DNA of 64,000 nucleotides from Acidobacteriaceae bacterium (GCA_030041515.1 JASHNS010000062.1:1-64000), one strand, 5' to 3'. Shown: positions 15,415 to 23,617, counted from the stretch's first letter. Numbers and translations are program-made. Notes: generated from the sequence alone by a model not told the origin.

Positions 15415-16848
15415 TCACGACCGCCGCTGCCCCACCGCGTGGTCCGCGCCATTGGCCGCCCCGGCCACCGGATGCCGCGCTGGCCGCCCCACGCTCAGAT
15501 ACGTGAAGCCCTGCGCAGCCATGGCGGCCGGGTCGAAAAGATTGCGCCCGTCCACCACAATCGGATACCGCATCGTCGATCGCAGCCGCCCCAGATCGAG
15601 CTCCGCGAATTCCTGCCAGTCGTTCAGTATCACAACCGCATCGGCATCGCGCGCCGCCTCATACGGATCGTCTGCATACACCATCTGCCGCCCCGCCGGA
15701 ATGATCTCGCTCGCGCGCGAAGCTGCCGCCGGGTCATACGCCCTTACCAACGCGCCTTCCCGCAGCATCAATTCCACAATCTCCAGCGCTGGTGATTCGC
15801 GGATATCGTCGGTCCCGCCCTTGAACGCCAGTCCCAGCGCCGCAATCTGCTTACCGCGGAAGGTCCACAGCGCCGATCGCACCTTCTGGAAGAACCGCCG
15901 CTTCTGCTCCGCGTTGATCTTCTCCACTTCCTCCAGCAATCCAAAATCGACGTTCATCTGTTCCGCCACATGCCGGAATGCCGCCACGTCCTTGGGGAAG
16001 CAGGATCCGCCGTAGCCGATCCCCGCCCGCAGAAACTTCGGCCCAATGCGCGCGTCCAGGCCCATCCCCCGCGCCACGTCTTCCACGTCGGCCCCTGCCG
16101 CCTCGCAGATATTCGCCACAACATTAATAAAGGAAATCTTCGTTGCCAGAAACGCATTTGACGCGTGCTTGATGATCTCCGCCGCCTTCGTGGTGGTCAG
16201 CAGCACCGGCGGGGGATCATCCGCCGCCCGCGGCCCCGGCACCCCATCTTCGCTGCAGTAATACGCCCCCGAAGTCAGCGGCTCATAGATCGCGCGCAGC
16301 ACCGCCGCGCCTCGCTCCGTTTCCGCTCCCAGCACAATCCGGTCCGCGTGCAGAAAATCCACGACCGCGGTCCCTTCCCTCAGAAACTCCGGGTTCGACG
16401 CCACGTCGAACAGATCCTGCGGCACCCCATTCCGCTCCAGCACTCTCCGGATCCACTCGTTCGTGTACACCGGCACTGTGCTCTTCTCCACAATCACCTT
16501 GTAGCTGTCGATCGACCGCGCAATCTCGCTGGCCACCGCGTCCACATACGACAAGTCCGCGCTGCCGGTTTCGCTCTGCGGCGTTCCCACCGCGATAAAA
16601 ATCGCCTGCGCTCCGCGGGTCGCTGCCTTCAGATCGCTGGTGAATTCCACTCGATTCGCGCGGTGCCGGTTCAGCAACTCGGGCAGATATTCCTCGTGGA
16701 TCGGCACGCCGCCCTCGCGCAGCACCTGCACTTTGGCTTCGTCGTTGTCCACGCACACCACGTGGTGTCCGATCTCAGCAAAACAAGCCGCGGCGACCAG
16801 GCCCACATAGCCCGATCCCACCACGGCAATCGACACACCCTGGCTCAT
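15415..16848 (-). CDS. ugd: UDP-glucose 6-dehydrogenase
   Basis: The enzyme oxidises UDP-glucose twice with NAD to UDP-glucuronate, a precursor for exopolysaccharide or LPS sugars. The 477-residue protein opens with VVGSGYVGLVAAACFA (Rossmann loop). It shows EKSTVPV, NPEFLREGTAV, the catalytic cysteine in GYGGSCFPKDV and ALGLAFKGGTDDIRESPAL in the UDP-binding half. A short hydrophilic insert (SEDGVPGPRAADDPPP) interrupts the region before KAAEIIKHASNAF. The gene at 58550-59578 encodes a UDP-glucuronate decarboxylase that could use its product. Confidence 0.92.
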   Translation of the reverse strand: MSQGVSIAVVGSGYVGLVAAACFAEIGHHVVCVDNDEAKVQVLREGGVPIHEEYLPELLNRHRANRVEFTSDLKAATRGAQAIFIAVGTPQSETGSADLSYVDAVASEIARSIDSYKVIVEKSTVPVYTNEWIRRVLERNGVPQDLFDVASNPEFLREGTAVVDFLHADRIVLGAETERGAAVLRAIYEPLTSGAYYCSEDGVPGPRAADDPPPVLLTTTKAAEIIKHASNAFLATKISFINVVANICEAAGADVEDVARGMGLDARIGPKFLRAGIGYGGSCFPKDVAAFRHVAEQMNVDFGLLEEVEKINAEQKRRFFQKVRSALWTFRGKQIAALGLAFKGGTDDIRESPALEIVELMLREGALVRAYDPAAASRASEIIPAGRQMVYADDPYEAARDADAVVILNDWQEFAELDLGRLRSTMRYPIVVDGRNLFDPAAMAAQGFTYLSVGRPARHPVAGAANGADHAVGQRRS

Positions 16849-17059
16849 AAACCCTCAAAAAACGGGAACAACCGGTTCGAATGCCTCATCCTAGCATGCG
16901 CATTCCTGCAGTTTCATCACATTTCGCGCCTCCGATTCCGCGGCGTTTCAGCTCTGGCCGTTTCACAGCTGACTGTTTCTGGTTGACGTTTCTCAGCTAA
17001 CCGGTCTTGAGCGAACCGCTTCTTACCTGGGCGCTTTCCAGCTGATTTACAATTTCCCT

Positions 17060-17188
17060 GTGTACGCCTTCGCCCACGCCGCCATGCACCTGGCCACTTG
17101 GCTCTTCTTCATCGGCATCGCCGGCTCTCTGCTCGTCATCATCATCAGCTTCGCTGAGGACCTCCACGAACTCCTCGGCAAGGACTAG
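17060..17188 (+). CDS. Small single-pass membrane protein, 42 residues
   Basis: A GTG-started ORF encodes MYAFAHAAMHLATW, then a hydrophobic stretch LFFIGIAGSLLVIIISF, then the charged tail AEDLHELLGKD. This is one clear membrane helix with an acidic C-terminus. It lies between ugd and lnt. No Shine-Dalgarno is obvious, and an ATG at 17084 would give 34 residues. The strand opposite carries a long antisense frame that I regard as a shadow. I do not recognise a function; the clean membrane-helix profile is the main support. Confidence 0.5.
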   Translation: MYAFAHAAMHLATWLFFIGIAGSLLVIIISFAEDLHELLGKD

Positions 17189-17233
17189 CCTGAACTGGCC
17201 AATGGTGATCTTCCCACCCCAGGAAAAGAAGGA

Positions 17234-17316
17234 ATCTGTCATCCTGAACGGAGCGCGTTTGGGGCCCCGCTCACGGCTTTGCCGCGAGTGGGGTAAGCGG
17301 AGTGAAGGATCCGCGG
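17234..17316 (+). repeat. Family D repeat (GTCATCCTGAACGGAGCG ... GGAGTGAAGGATCC)
   Basis: The ends, TGTCATCCTGAACGGAGCG and AGCGGAGTGAAGGATCC, resemble a dispersed repeat I associate with several environmental phyla (recall, not a search). Between them is a hairpin with arms CCCCGCTCACGGC and GCCGCGAGTGGGG. It sits in the spacer before lnt. Nothing else is seen in 17189-17370. Confidence 0.55.
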
Positions 17317-17380
17317 TTGTTCTTCGCCGTCTCCGGCCCGCATTTGGCTGCGCCGTCAACCCGCGATCACGGAAGCGTAT

Positions 17381-19111
17381 ATGTCCATGCAACCCGGCGC
17401 ATTTGTAGTCAGTCCCGCCCTCCGCACGCGACCTGCCCGGCCTTCCAGCCCTGGCGCTCTCTGGCCTTCCCTGCTGCTCGCACTTCTCTCCGCCGTTCTC
17501 CTCGATTTCTGCTTTCCCATCGCCGGCCCGCAGCGTCCCTGGCAGCCGCTCCTTGCGTGGATCGCCCTGGTTCCGCTCCTCTGGGCCCTCCTCGCCGACC
17601 GCAACGTCGCCCATCCCCGCTATCTCCGCCGCGCCGCCCTCACCGCCTATATTTGCGGACTCCTCTGGTACATCCTCAACTGCTACTGGATCTACCGCAC
17701 CATGCTGCTCTACGGGGTCAACTTCCCCGCCATCGCAGCCGCCGGCATCCTCTTCCTCTTCTCCGCCATCCTCGGACTCTACTTCGGCGCTTTCGGACTC
17801 ATCCTCGCCTTCTTCCGCCGCCGCTTCGGCCTCGGCCCCGCGCTCATCCTCGCGCCCTTTCTCTGGACCGCCCTCGATCTCGCCGCCGCCCGTATCACCT
17901 CCGTCCCCTGGGACCAGTTCGGCTACTCGCAGATCAACAACCTCTGGATCACGCGCCTCGCGCCCATTACCGGCGTCTACGGCATCACCTTCGTCCTGGT
18001 CGCAGCCAACGCCGTAATTGCGCGCAACTGGATCTCGTTCGGCCGACGCCTCTTTGGCTGGCGCCAACTCGGCGTTGTCGTCGGGCTCGGCGTCGTGGCC
18101 GTCCTCGCATTCTCCTGGTCCGCTCCGCCGCCGTCGCCCACCTCCACCTACGCCGTCCTCCTCCAGCCCAACAATAATGTTGAGTCGCAGCAGACCTGGA
18201 ACGGCACGCGCTGGAACGGCTCCGCCGCCTGGCTCATCCAGCAATCCCAGCTCACCTGCTCCCCCGCCTTCGCCGGCATGCCGAAACCGGGTGCCCTGCC
18301 CTCGTCGCCGGGTGCCCCACCCTTATCCGCGGCTTCATCGCGGATAGGGTGGGTTCAGCGCACCTGCCCCCAAAACACCCCGCCCCCCGGCGTCGTCCTC
18401 TGGCCCGAAACCTACTCCTGGTTTGCCAGCAACGATCCTGAAACCCAGGCGGCCCTCCGCGCCGTCGCCACCGCCGCCCACGCTCCCTTCATCGCCGGCA
18501 TGCTCGGCTTCGACCCCAACGGCGTCTACAACTCCGCCGTCTTCGTCCGCGCCGACGGCTCCATCGCCGGACGCTACGACAAAATCCATCTCGTCCCTTT
18601 CGGCGAATACGTCCCTTACGAGCAGCTCTTCTTCTTCGCGAAGACCCTCACCCACCAGCTCTCCCATCTCAAGCCCGGCCACGACCGCGTCGTCTTCCAC
18701 GCTGATGGCCATGCTTTCGGTGCCTTCATCTGTTACGAATCCATCTTCGGCGACGAAATCCGCGACTTCGCCCGCAACGGCGCCCAGGTCCTCGTCAATC
18801 TCTCCGACGACGGCTGGTACGGCGACACCAGCGCTCCCTGGCAACACCTCGACATGACCCGCATGCGCGCCGTCGAGAATCACCGCTGGCTCCTCCTCGA
18901 CACCAACAACGGCGTCACCACCGTCATCGATCCCCGCGGCCGCGTCACCCTCTCCGCCCCGCGCCACACCCTCGCCACCCTCGTCGCCCGCTACGGATAC
19001 GAATCGGACCTCACCTTCTACACCCGCTACGGCGACGTCTTCGCGTACCTCTGCTCCCTCGTCGTGATCCTCGCCCTCGCGCTCGCCTTCCGCCGCCGTT
19101 CCACCCGCTGA
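17381..19111 (+). CDS. lnt: Apolipoprotein N-acyltransferase with repeat-derived insert
   Basis: Lnt adds the third acyl chain to lipoproteins in the inner membrane. The 576-residue protein has an N-terminal block of about six membrane helices (residues 30-250), a periplasmic nitrilase domain and a final helix. The catalytic triad is visible as Glu343 (VVLWPETYSW), Lys401 (YDKIHLVPFGEYVP) and Cys451 (FICYESIF), with spacing close to E. coli E267-K335-C387. Residues about 304-325 are encoded by a family A palindromic repeat read in frame, just before Glu343 at the domain entrance. GGAAG at 17371 supports ATG 17381. The enzyme looks intact apart from the insert. Confidence 0.92.
   Translation: MSMQPGAFVVSPALRTRPARPSSPGALWPSLLLALLSAVLLDFCFPIAGPQRPWQPLLAWIALVPLLWALLADRNVAHPRYLRRAALTAYICGLLWYILNCYWIYRTMLLYGVNFPAIAAAGILFLFSAILGLYFGAFGLILAFFRRRFGLGPALILAPFLWTALDLAAARITSVPWDQFGYSQINNLWITRLAPITGVYGITFVLVAANAVIARNWISFGRRLFGWRQLGVVVGLGVVAVLAFSWSAPPPSPTSTYAVLLQPNNNVESQQTWNGTRWNGSAAWLIQQSQLTCSPAFAGMPKPGALPSSPGAPPLSAASSRIGWVQRTCPQNTPPPGVVLWPETYSWFASNDPETQAALRAVATAAHAPFIAGMLGFDPNGVYNSAVFVRADGSIAGRYDKIHLVPFGEYVPYEQLFFFAKTLTHQLSHLKPGHDRVVFHADGHAFGAFICYESIFGDEIRDFARNGAQVLVNLSDDGWYGDTSAPWQHLDMTRMRAVENHRWLLLDTNNGVTTVIDPRGRVTLSAPRHTLATLVARYGYESDLTFYTRYGDVFAYLCSLVVILALALAFRRRSTR
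18289..18353 (+). repeat. Family A palindromic repeat inside the lnt reading frame
   Basis: A complete 44-base family A element, GGGTGCCCCACCCTTATCCG ... CGGATAGGGTGGG, occupies 18310-18353. A partial copy of its head (GGGTGCCCTGCCCTCGTCG) precedes it. It is translated as part of Lnt (GALPSSPGAPPLSAASSRIG) without shifting the frame. Elsewhere in the window family A lies only in spacers. Confidence 0.9.
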
Positions 19112-19179
19112 CCGGACCTAAGCTGGCCGGTTTTTAGCTGCCCGCCTCTTAGCTACCCGCTTTTTAGCTATCCTTAGTC

Positions 19180-20338
19180 ATGCTCTCCGATCTCGAATTC
19201 TCCTACGCTCCCGTCCGCGAAAAAGTCCGCGAGTTGCGGGAGTATCTTTGACCAGGCCCGCCTCCGCTCCGATCTCGCCGCTCTCGAAACAAAATTAGCC
19301 GACCCCGCTCTCTGGTCGAACCCCGCCGCCTCGCAGCCCCTCATGCGCGACCGCAAGCGCATCGAAGCCCAGCTCGCCGACGACGCCGAGCTCGCCCGCC
19401 GCTCCGGCGACATCGACGCGTACTTCGAGCTCGCCCGCGAATCCGGCCCGGAAAACTCCCAGGAAGTCCTCGCGATCCTCGCCGATCTCGAACGCGAAAT
19501 CAAAGAGCTCGCCGCCTTCGCCGACCAGCTCGAATCCCGCACCATGCTCTCCGGCGAAACCGACTCTCTCAACGCCATCGTCACGGTCCATCCCGGCGCC
19601 GGCGGCACCGAGTCGCAGGACTGGGCCGAGATGCTCACGCGCATTTATCTCCGCTGGGCCGAGCAGCAGGGCTTCAAAACTGAAATGAACGACTACCAGG
19701 CCGGCGAAGAGGCCGGCATCAAGTCCGCCACCTTCACCATCGCCGGCGACTCCGCCTTCGGCCTGCTCTCCGGCGAAACCGGCGTGCATCGCCTCGTCCG
19801 CATCTCGCCCTTCGATCAGGCCAAGCGCCGCCATACTTCGTTCGCCTCGGTCTTCGTGTCGCCCGAGATCGACGACTCCATCCAGATCGACATCAAGCCC
19901 GACGAAATCCGCACCGACACCTATCGCTCCGGCGGCAAGGGCGGCCAGCACGTCAACACCACAGACTCCGCCGTCCGCATCACGCACATCCCCACGGGCA
20001 TCGTCGTCCAGTGCCAGAACGAGCGCTCCCAGCACAAGAACCGCGACAAGGCGATGAAGATGCTGCGTTCGCGCCTCTACGAATACGAGCTGGAAAAGAA
20101 GCAGGCCACGGCCAGGAAGCTCGAAGACTCCAAGCTCGACATCAACTTCGGCTCCCAGATTCGCAGCTACGTCCTCCAGCCGTACAGGATGGTCAAGGAC
20201 CTCCGCACCCGCGTCGAAGTCGGCGACGTCAGCAAGGTGCTCGACGGCTATCTCGACCCCTTCATCCGCGGCTATCTCCTGGCGAAACGTCAGGGCGCCG
20301 TCCCCGTCGCCGCCGGAACGGATGACGATCTGGAATAG
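19180..20338 (+). CDS. prfB: Peptide chain release factor 2, expressed through a +1 frameshift
   Basis: RF2 releases peptides at UGA and UAA codons. The gene starts at ATG 19180 and reads 23 codons (MLSDLEFSYAPVREKVRELREYL) to an in-frame TGA at 19249. It continues one base to the right from GAC 19250 through residue 385. The second frame contains the stop-codon recognition tripeptide SPF (RISPFDQ) and the peptidyl-hydrolysis motif GGQ in SGGKGGQHVN. Both parts together match RF2 end to end; the length is a little above the usual 365 because of a short C-terminal tail. It converges with the CRH-type gene downstream, overlapping it by 49 bases. Confidence 0.96.
19237..19252 (+). promoter_or_regulatory. 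Programmed +1 frameshift site of prfB
   Basis: CGGGAG, then TAT, then CTT TGA C: an internal Shine-Dalgarno-like element three bases before the CTT slip codon, and a poorly terminated TGA C. This is the conserved autoregulatory layout of bacterial RF2 genes: low RF2 lets ribosomes shift and make more RF2. The zero frame ends at TGA 19249-19251. Confidence 0.93.
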
Positions 20339-21012
20339 CACGCGATCGGCAATGCAAGTTCCTGGACGGCTCGCCCTGGCGAGCCGTTTTCGCTCGAGGT
20401 GAGGCTTTCGGGTTCGTCCGGAAGGTTTTTTTCGCAGATTTCGTAGGTGTGGGAAGTAGAGGGGTTAGCTCCCCCCTCCTGCGTAGGTGTGGGAAACAAA
20501 GGATTTACGGGATCGAGGGACCCGGGTATTGAATCTATGGGGTTTGCGGCCTCCGCTACGGGCTCGATTGCGGGTTCGGCGGCCAGTTCCGGGTTGGCAG
20601 CGGCGGGCGGGTCGGGCGGGACGAGGAGCTGGCCGCCATCCTCCTCGACGCAGTCGGCGACGATGGGCTCGGGTTCTTCCTCGGACTGGAGGCGCTCTTC
20701 GCGCTGGCGGAGGGTGCGCAAGCAGGTGCGCTGGACGCAGGTCATGACCGCGGCCTGGCGATGGTCGATTTCGCTGTCGCCGAGGGCTTTGGCGATGAGG
20801 TTCAGGTTATGGAGGACGGAAGCCTCGTCCTCGACCCAGACAAAAGGAATGCCGGGCGAGAAGGTCTGACGGGTGGGCGCGGGCCGGCGGAGCTGCTGCT
20901 CCCAGCGGTAGTTGTGCTCGAAGCAGAGGCCGTTATCTTTCCAGGAAGGCATGGTGCAGCGGGCGCCGTTGATTTTGACGTGACGACAGCGGGTTGCAGT
21001 TTTTGATGACAT
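20290..21012 (-). CDS. CRH...GxRC zinc-motif protein, paralogue 1
   Basis: The 240-residue protein starts MSSKTATRCRHVKINGARC and carries C-R-H-x4-G-x-R-C-x2-P-x6-L-C-x2-H in its first 35 residues, a candidate C-x9-C-x10-C-x2-H metal site. A helical region follows (about 60-110, with NLNLIAKAL and RTCLRTLRQRE). The long C-terminus is proline/glutamate-rich, low in complexity and probably disordered. GAGG sits upstream of ATG 21012. The last codons are antisense to the end of prfB, and a terminator hairpin lies within that overlap. It is the first and longest of three tandem relatives. Function unknown; nucleic-acid binding is only one possibility. Confidence 0.72.
   Translation of the reverse strand: MSSKTATRCRHVKINGARCTMPSWKDNGLCFEHNYRWEQQLRRPAPTRQTFSPGIPFVWVEDEASVLHNLNLIAKALGDSEIDHRQAAVMTCVQRTCLRTLRQREERLQSEEEPEPIVADCVEEDGGQLLVPPDPPAAANPELAAEPAIEPVAEAANPIDSIPGSLDPVNPLFPTPTQEGGANPSTSHTYEICEKNLPDEPESLTSSENGSPGRAVQELALPIACYSRSSSVPAATGTAP
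20367..20390 (+). terminator. Rho-independent terminator after prfB
   Basis: CGGCTCGCC and GGCGAGCCG form a perfect inverted repeat around CT, followed by TTTT, 28 bases after the prfB stop. It lies inside the C-terminal coding end of the convergent gene on the other strand. Confidence 0.75.
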
Positions 21013-21035
21013 CGATCCTCGCTGGTTGCTGGTTG

Positions 21036-21461
21036 CTAGTTACTCGTTGCTGGTTGTTGATGGCATTTCGACTCGGGTTGGGAGGTGCGGGCGAGGTCTT
21101 GCTGGGTGGTGGCAGAGAGGCGCCGGACCTGCTCCATGGCGCGAAGGGTACTCGTGCTGGTGCGCATCTGGGCGTTCATGTCTCTGAGGTCGCCGCAGGT
21201 GAGGTTGCCGTTGGCGCAGGCGACGACGATGCGGCCGATGTTGACCAGGATGTCGTCGTAGTCTTCGGCGAAAAACGAAACGATCGGGATCATGGGAGCA
21301 ATCGCGGGGATGTGGTGCCTGCGGATGATCGCCATGTTGTGTTGGGAGAGGTGGCTGTTGCAAAGGTCGTGGCAAAGGAGGGCGGGGCTGGAGCAGCGGG
21401 TGCCGTCGATGTGGACGTGTCGGCAGCGGGAACGGGGTTCCCTGGTTTGCGTTTCCGGCAT
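21036..21461 (-). CDS. CRH...GxRC zinc-motif protein, paralogue 2
   Basis: This 141-residue protein has the same cysteine/histidine spacing as its neighbours (CRHVHIDGTRC, then SSPALLCHDLC and NSH). A helical domain follows (DDILVNIGRIVVACANGNL ... RTSTSTLRAMEQVRRL). AAGGA precedes ATG 21461 at good distance. The 3' end runs into CCAGCAACCAGCAACGAG-type short repeats, so the last residues (HQQPATSN) are repeat-encoded. It lies 23 bases from paralogue 1, which suggests one transcript. Function unknown. Confidence 0.75.
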   Translation of the reverse strand: MPETQTREPRSRCRHVHIDGTRCSSPALLCHDLCNSHLSQHNMAIIRRHHIPAIAPMIPIVSFFAEDYDDILVNIGRIVVACANGNLTCGDLRDMNAQMRTSTSTLRAMEQVRRLSATTQQDLARTSQPESKCHQQPATSN

Positions 21462-21510
21462 GGGGTTCCTTTCGAGATTGGTGGTCGGTCAATGCGGGCG
21501 GATGCGGTTC

Positions 21511-21927
21511 CTACTGGATTGTGTGGGATGGCCGGTTGCGGGAGGGTTTGGCGCGGGAGATGCGGGCGAGGTCGAGCAGGATGGAGTCGCGGAGGCGTTC
21601 GACGTAGTGGATGGCGCGGAGGGTGCGATTGCAGGTGCGGAGGAGCAGATTCATGCGTTTGGCTTCATCGGGGGTGGGATTGCCGTGGAGGAGGACCCCC
21701 ATGATGAGGCTGAGATTGACCGTGATCTCGTCGTAATCGCGGTCGTCGCTGAGGGTGACGGCGGGGAGGATGGGCTGGATATCGGGGATGCGATGCGCGT
21801 GGATGACGGCCACCTGCTGCTCGAAGCGGTGTTTTTTGCAGAGGTCGTGTTGGCGGAGGGAGGGCTGGGAGCAGCGGGTTCCTTCGGAATCGAGGTGACG
21901 GCAGCGTTGTCTGATGGTGTCAGCCAT
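21511..21927 (-). CDS. CRH...GxRC zinc-motif protein, paralogue 3
   Basis: A 138-residue protein with CRHLDSEGTRC, then SQPSLRQHDLC and KKH, in exactly the same spacing as paralogues 1 and 2. The following DYDEITVNLSLIMGVLLHGN ... RTCNRTLRAIHYVERL aligns by eye with paralogue 2. ATG 21927 has AAGGACC upstream; an open frame to 22104 exists but lacks a ribosome site and runs through a family A repeat. It is the promoter-proximal gene of the trio. A shared helical C-terminal domain suggests an oligomerisation or partner surface (inference). Confidence 0.75.
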   Translation of the reverse strand: MADTIRQRCRHLDSEGTRCSQPSLRQHDLCKKHRFEQQVAVIHAHRIPDIQPILPAVTLSDDRDYDEITVNLSLIMGVLLHGNPTPDEAKRMNLLLRTCNRTLRAIHYVERLRDSILLDLARISRAKPSRNRPSHTIQ

Positions 21928-22011
21928 GTGAGGTCCTTTCGTGAGGCGTGATGAGCTCAGAGTGATCGGTGAGGAGTCAATGCGAATTAGCGGGTGGGGG
22001 CGTGGCCTCCC

Positions 22012-22045
22012 GCATCTGCCAAAACCGTGCAGATATGGGGCACCC
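22012..22045 (-). repeat. Palindromic repeat, family A (short variant), reversed
   Basis: On the minus strand it reads GGGTGCCCCATATCTGC, a short loop, then GGCAGATGC, like the copies at 4349 and 7508. It lies upstream of paralogue 3. Apart from this repeat and the terminator at 22068, nothing is seen in 21928-22322. Confidence 0.75.
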
Positions 22046-22067
22046 AGGATATGTTCCGGGAAACAGA

Positions 22068-22092
22068 AAAGGCCGCGCTGGGCGCGGCCTTT
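22068..22092 (-). terminator. Bidirectional terminator hairpin
   Basis: AAAGGCCGCGC and GCGCGGCCTTT form an 11-base perfect stem around TGG. TTTCTTAATT follows on the plus strand, and a T-rich run (CTTTTCTGTTT) follows on the minus strand. It most likely ends the protease transcript, which comes from the right on the minus strand. Confidence 0.75.
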
Positions 22093-22322
22093 CTTAATTT
22101 CCACTCTATAAGTTCAGTATATCAGGTTGGAAGAATTAGGCTGCCAACTATTATTGGCCGAAAGCCTTGTGGAATGAGGGGGAACACTAAAGTAAGGGGT
22201 TGACAAGGTAAGGCAGGGGATACGGTTTACGGGTTAGGGGCTAGGACGACAATTGGCTGGTTGGGCTTCGTGCTTTCCCAGATCCACCGAGCCGGCGATT
22301 GTTGGCAGGCGTCTAGCACACC

Positions 22323-23381
22323 TCAGTGTGCTGCTGTTTTTTGAGCGGCCGCCGCTTGGTCGCGCTGGTTGGCCAATATTGGGCTGTCCAACAAAGACTT
22401 TAATTCGTCCGCCGGTACAATCGTCGTAATGCCGCTGTTAGCGCCTATCCTCCCAATGAAAGTCGTCGCAGCCTGTAGTTGGAAGTTCTCTGACTCGGTC
22501 ATATAACCGCTAACGACTCCCAGCAAGAGCATATGCTCTCCGAATGTCAGGGAGCCGTTTCTGAGTCCGCTTAAATTCACGAACACTGGCGAACCGCTAT
22601 TGCCATTGAAGCTGTGCATATCGGCCAAATAGAGGTGCCCGGGCAGTCCGAGGGTTGTTGGAATTTCCTCGTCGGGGAGCATTGCCAATACGCCCTCTCG
22701 TACGACAGGCTCGATCCTCGTCTGGCCGGGGAACTGGGCAAAGAAGCCGCTGAACATCACGGAGTCGCCCTCCGACACTCCTTGGGCCTTGACGACGTCC
22801 GCGGTCGCCAGGATCGTCTCTGGAATTAACAAGATGTCCAGTTTTGCCGGATTGAATCCCAGCGGTGCAATAGCTAGGTCGACCGATGGGTCCGACGGAT
22901 AAATCCACTGCGGGTTCAACGGTAGGTCAATAGCCAGCGGACCAGTTTCGCCATTAGTCAACACGCGGTTCGCGCGAATCGAGAAACCCAACACGGTGAC
23001 GGGGTGTCCTAGAGCCACGGACGGGTCGGCCATATGGCGGTTAGTTACCAAATAGGAGAAGCCGCTAGATTGATCCGGATGCGGACTGCCTGCCGAGCTC
23101 TTACTAGGGACCAGGACGAAGAAGGCCGTCCCTTCTGCGTGTCCGATCTGCGCGCCGTCTCGAAATTCCACGGTTAGAAAGACAACCGTCTTCTTCAATT
23201 GAGTAGCGAAGGGGAGCGTTGGGGCGGGCGGTGGGTTCTGGCTCGCTGTAGTCGCCGTTTGCGGGGACTGGGCTCGTGCGGGGCTGCAAGGTAGCAGGGC
23301 CAGCACAAGAGGAAGAGCTGAGATACATAGGGTGGTGGTAATTAAGGCAAGAACGTTGACCGGAGGTGTCCGTCGTTCCAT
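22323..23381 (-). CDS. Secreted trypsin-like serine protease
   Basis: A 352-residue protein with an N-terminal signal peptide (hydrophobic LALITTTLCISALPLVLALL, likely cleavage after ARA) and a chymotrypsin-fold domain. The catalytic triad can be placed at His116 (LVTNRHMAD), Asp168 (PSVDLAIAPL) and Ser262 (FNGNSGSPVFV). There is no PDZ domain, so it is not a standard DegP/HtrA. AGGAGG precedes ATG 23381. Its target is unknown. The neighbouring divergent gene encodes a membrane protein with a peptidoglycan-binding domain, which could be a partner or substrate (inference). Its base composition looks less GC-rich than the arg genes. Confidence 0.85.
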   Translation of the reverse strand: MERRTPPVNVLALITTTLCISALPLVLALLPCSPARAQSPQTATTASQNPPPAPTLPFATQLKKTVVFLTVEFRDGAQIGHAEGTAFFVLVPSKSSAGSPHPDQSSGFSYLVTNRHMADPSVALGHPVTVLGFSIRANRVLTNGETGPLAIDLPLNPQWIYPSDPSVDLAIAPLGFNPAKLDILLIPETILATADVVKAQGVSEGDSVMFSGFFAQFPGQTRIEPVVREGVLAMLPDEEIPTTLGLPGHLYLADMHSFNGNSGSPVFVNLSGLRNGSLTFGEHMLLLGVVSGYMTESENFQLQAATTFIGRIGANSGITTIVPADELKSLLDSPILANQRDQAAAAQKTAAH

Positions 23382-23554
23382 GTCGCCCTCCTGAAGCGGT
23401 GATCTCTCGCTTCGGCACGATGGAGCTGTTGCGCTGTCAGCACAATAGGCGAATATGGGGCGAAAGTAAAGCTGGTCGAGTCTTCCCCGCCGCGACCGAC
23501 TGAATCGATTTCGTCTGCGGGCGAAAACGCGGGTTCCGTCCTTCTGCGACGTCC

Positions 23555-23582
23555 TTGACTGGTTACTCCAAGGGGGTTAGGC
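23555..23582 (+). promoter_or_regulatory. Possible sigma-70-like promoter of the zinc-ribbon gene
   Basis: TTGACT at 23555-23560 is followed after 16 bases by TTAGGC at 23577-23582, about 35 bases before the start codon. The -35 element is good and the -10 element is poor. Confidence 0.3.
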
Positions 23583-23617
23583 TGCCGCCAAATGCAATCG
23601 TTGCGGAGAGGAGAGAG

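Noticed and set aside
16868-16890. GGTTCGAATGCC, resembling a tRNA T-loop
   Set aside because: No matching acceptor stem, D-arm or anticodon arm around it on either strand.
16997-18244. 415-residue minus-strand frame before and across the lnt start
   Set aside because: Glu/Gly/Asp-rich shadow with no recognisable domain; the plus strand carries Lnt and the small membrane ORF.
20994-21951. Plus-strand frames of 219-236 residues opposite the CRH paralogues
   Set aside because: Gly/Val/Arg-rich shadows; the minus-strand frames have ribosome sites and a conserved Cys/His motif.
22315-22337. Hairpin AGCACAC-CTCA-GTGTGCT followed by a T run at the protease stop codon
   Set aside because: The T run is on the plus-strand side, where no gene would need it; the better protease terminator is at 22068-22092.
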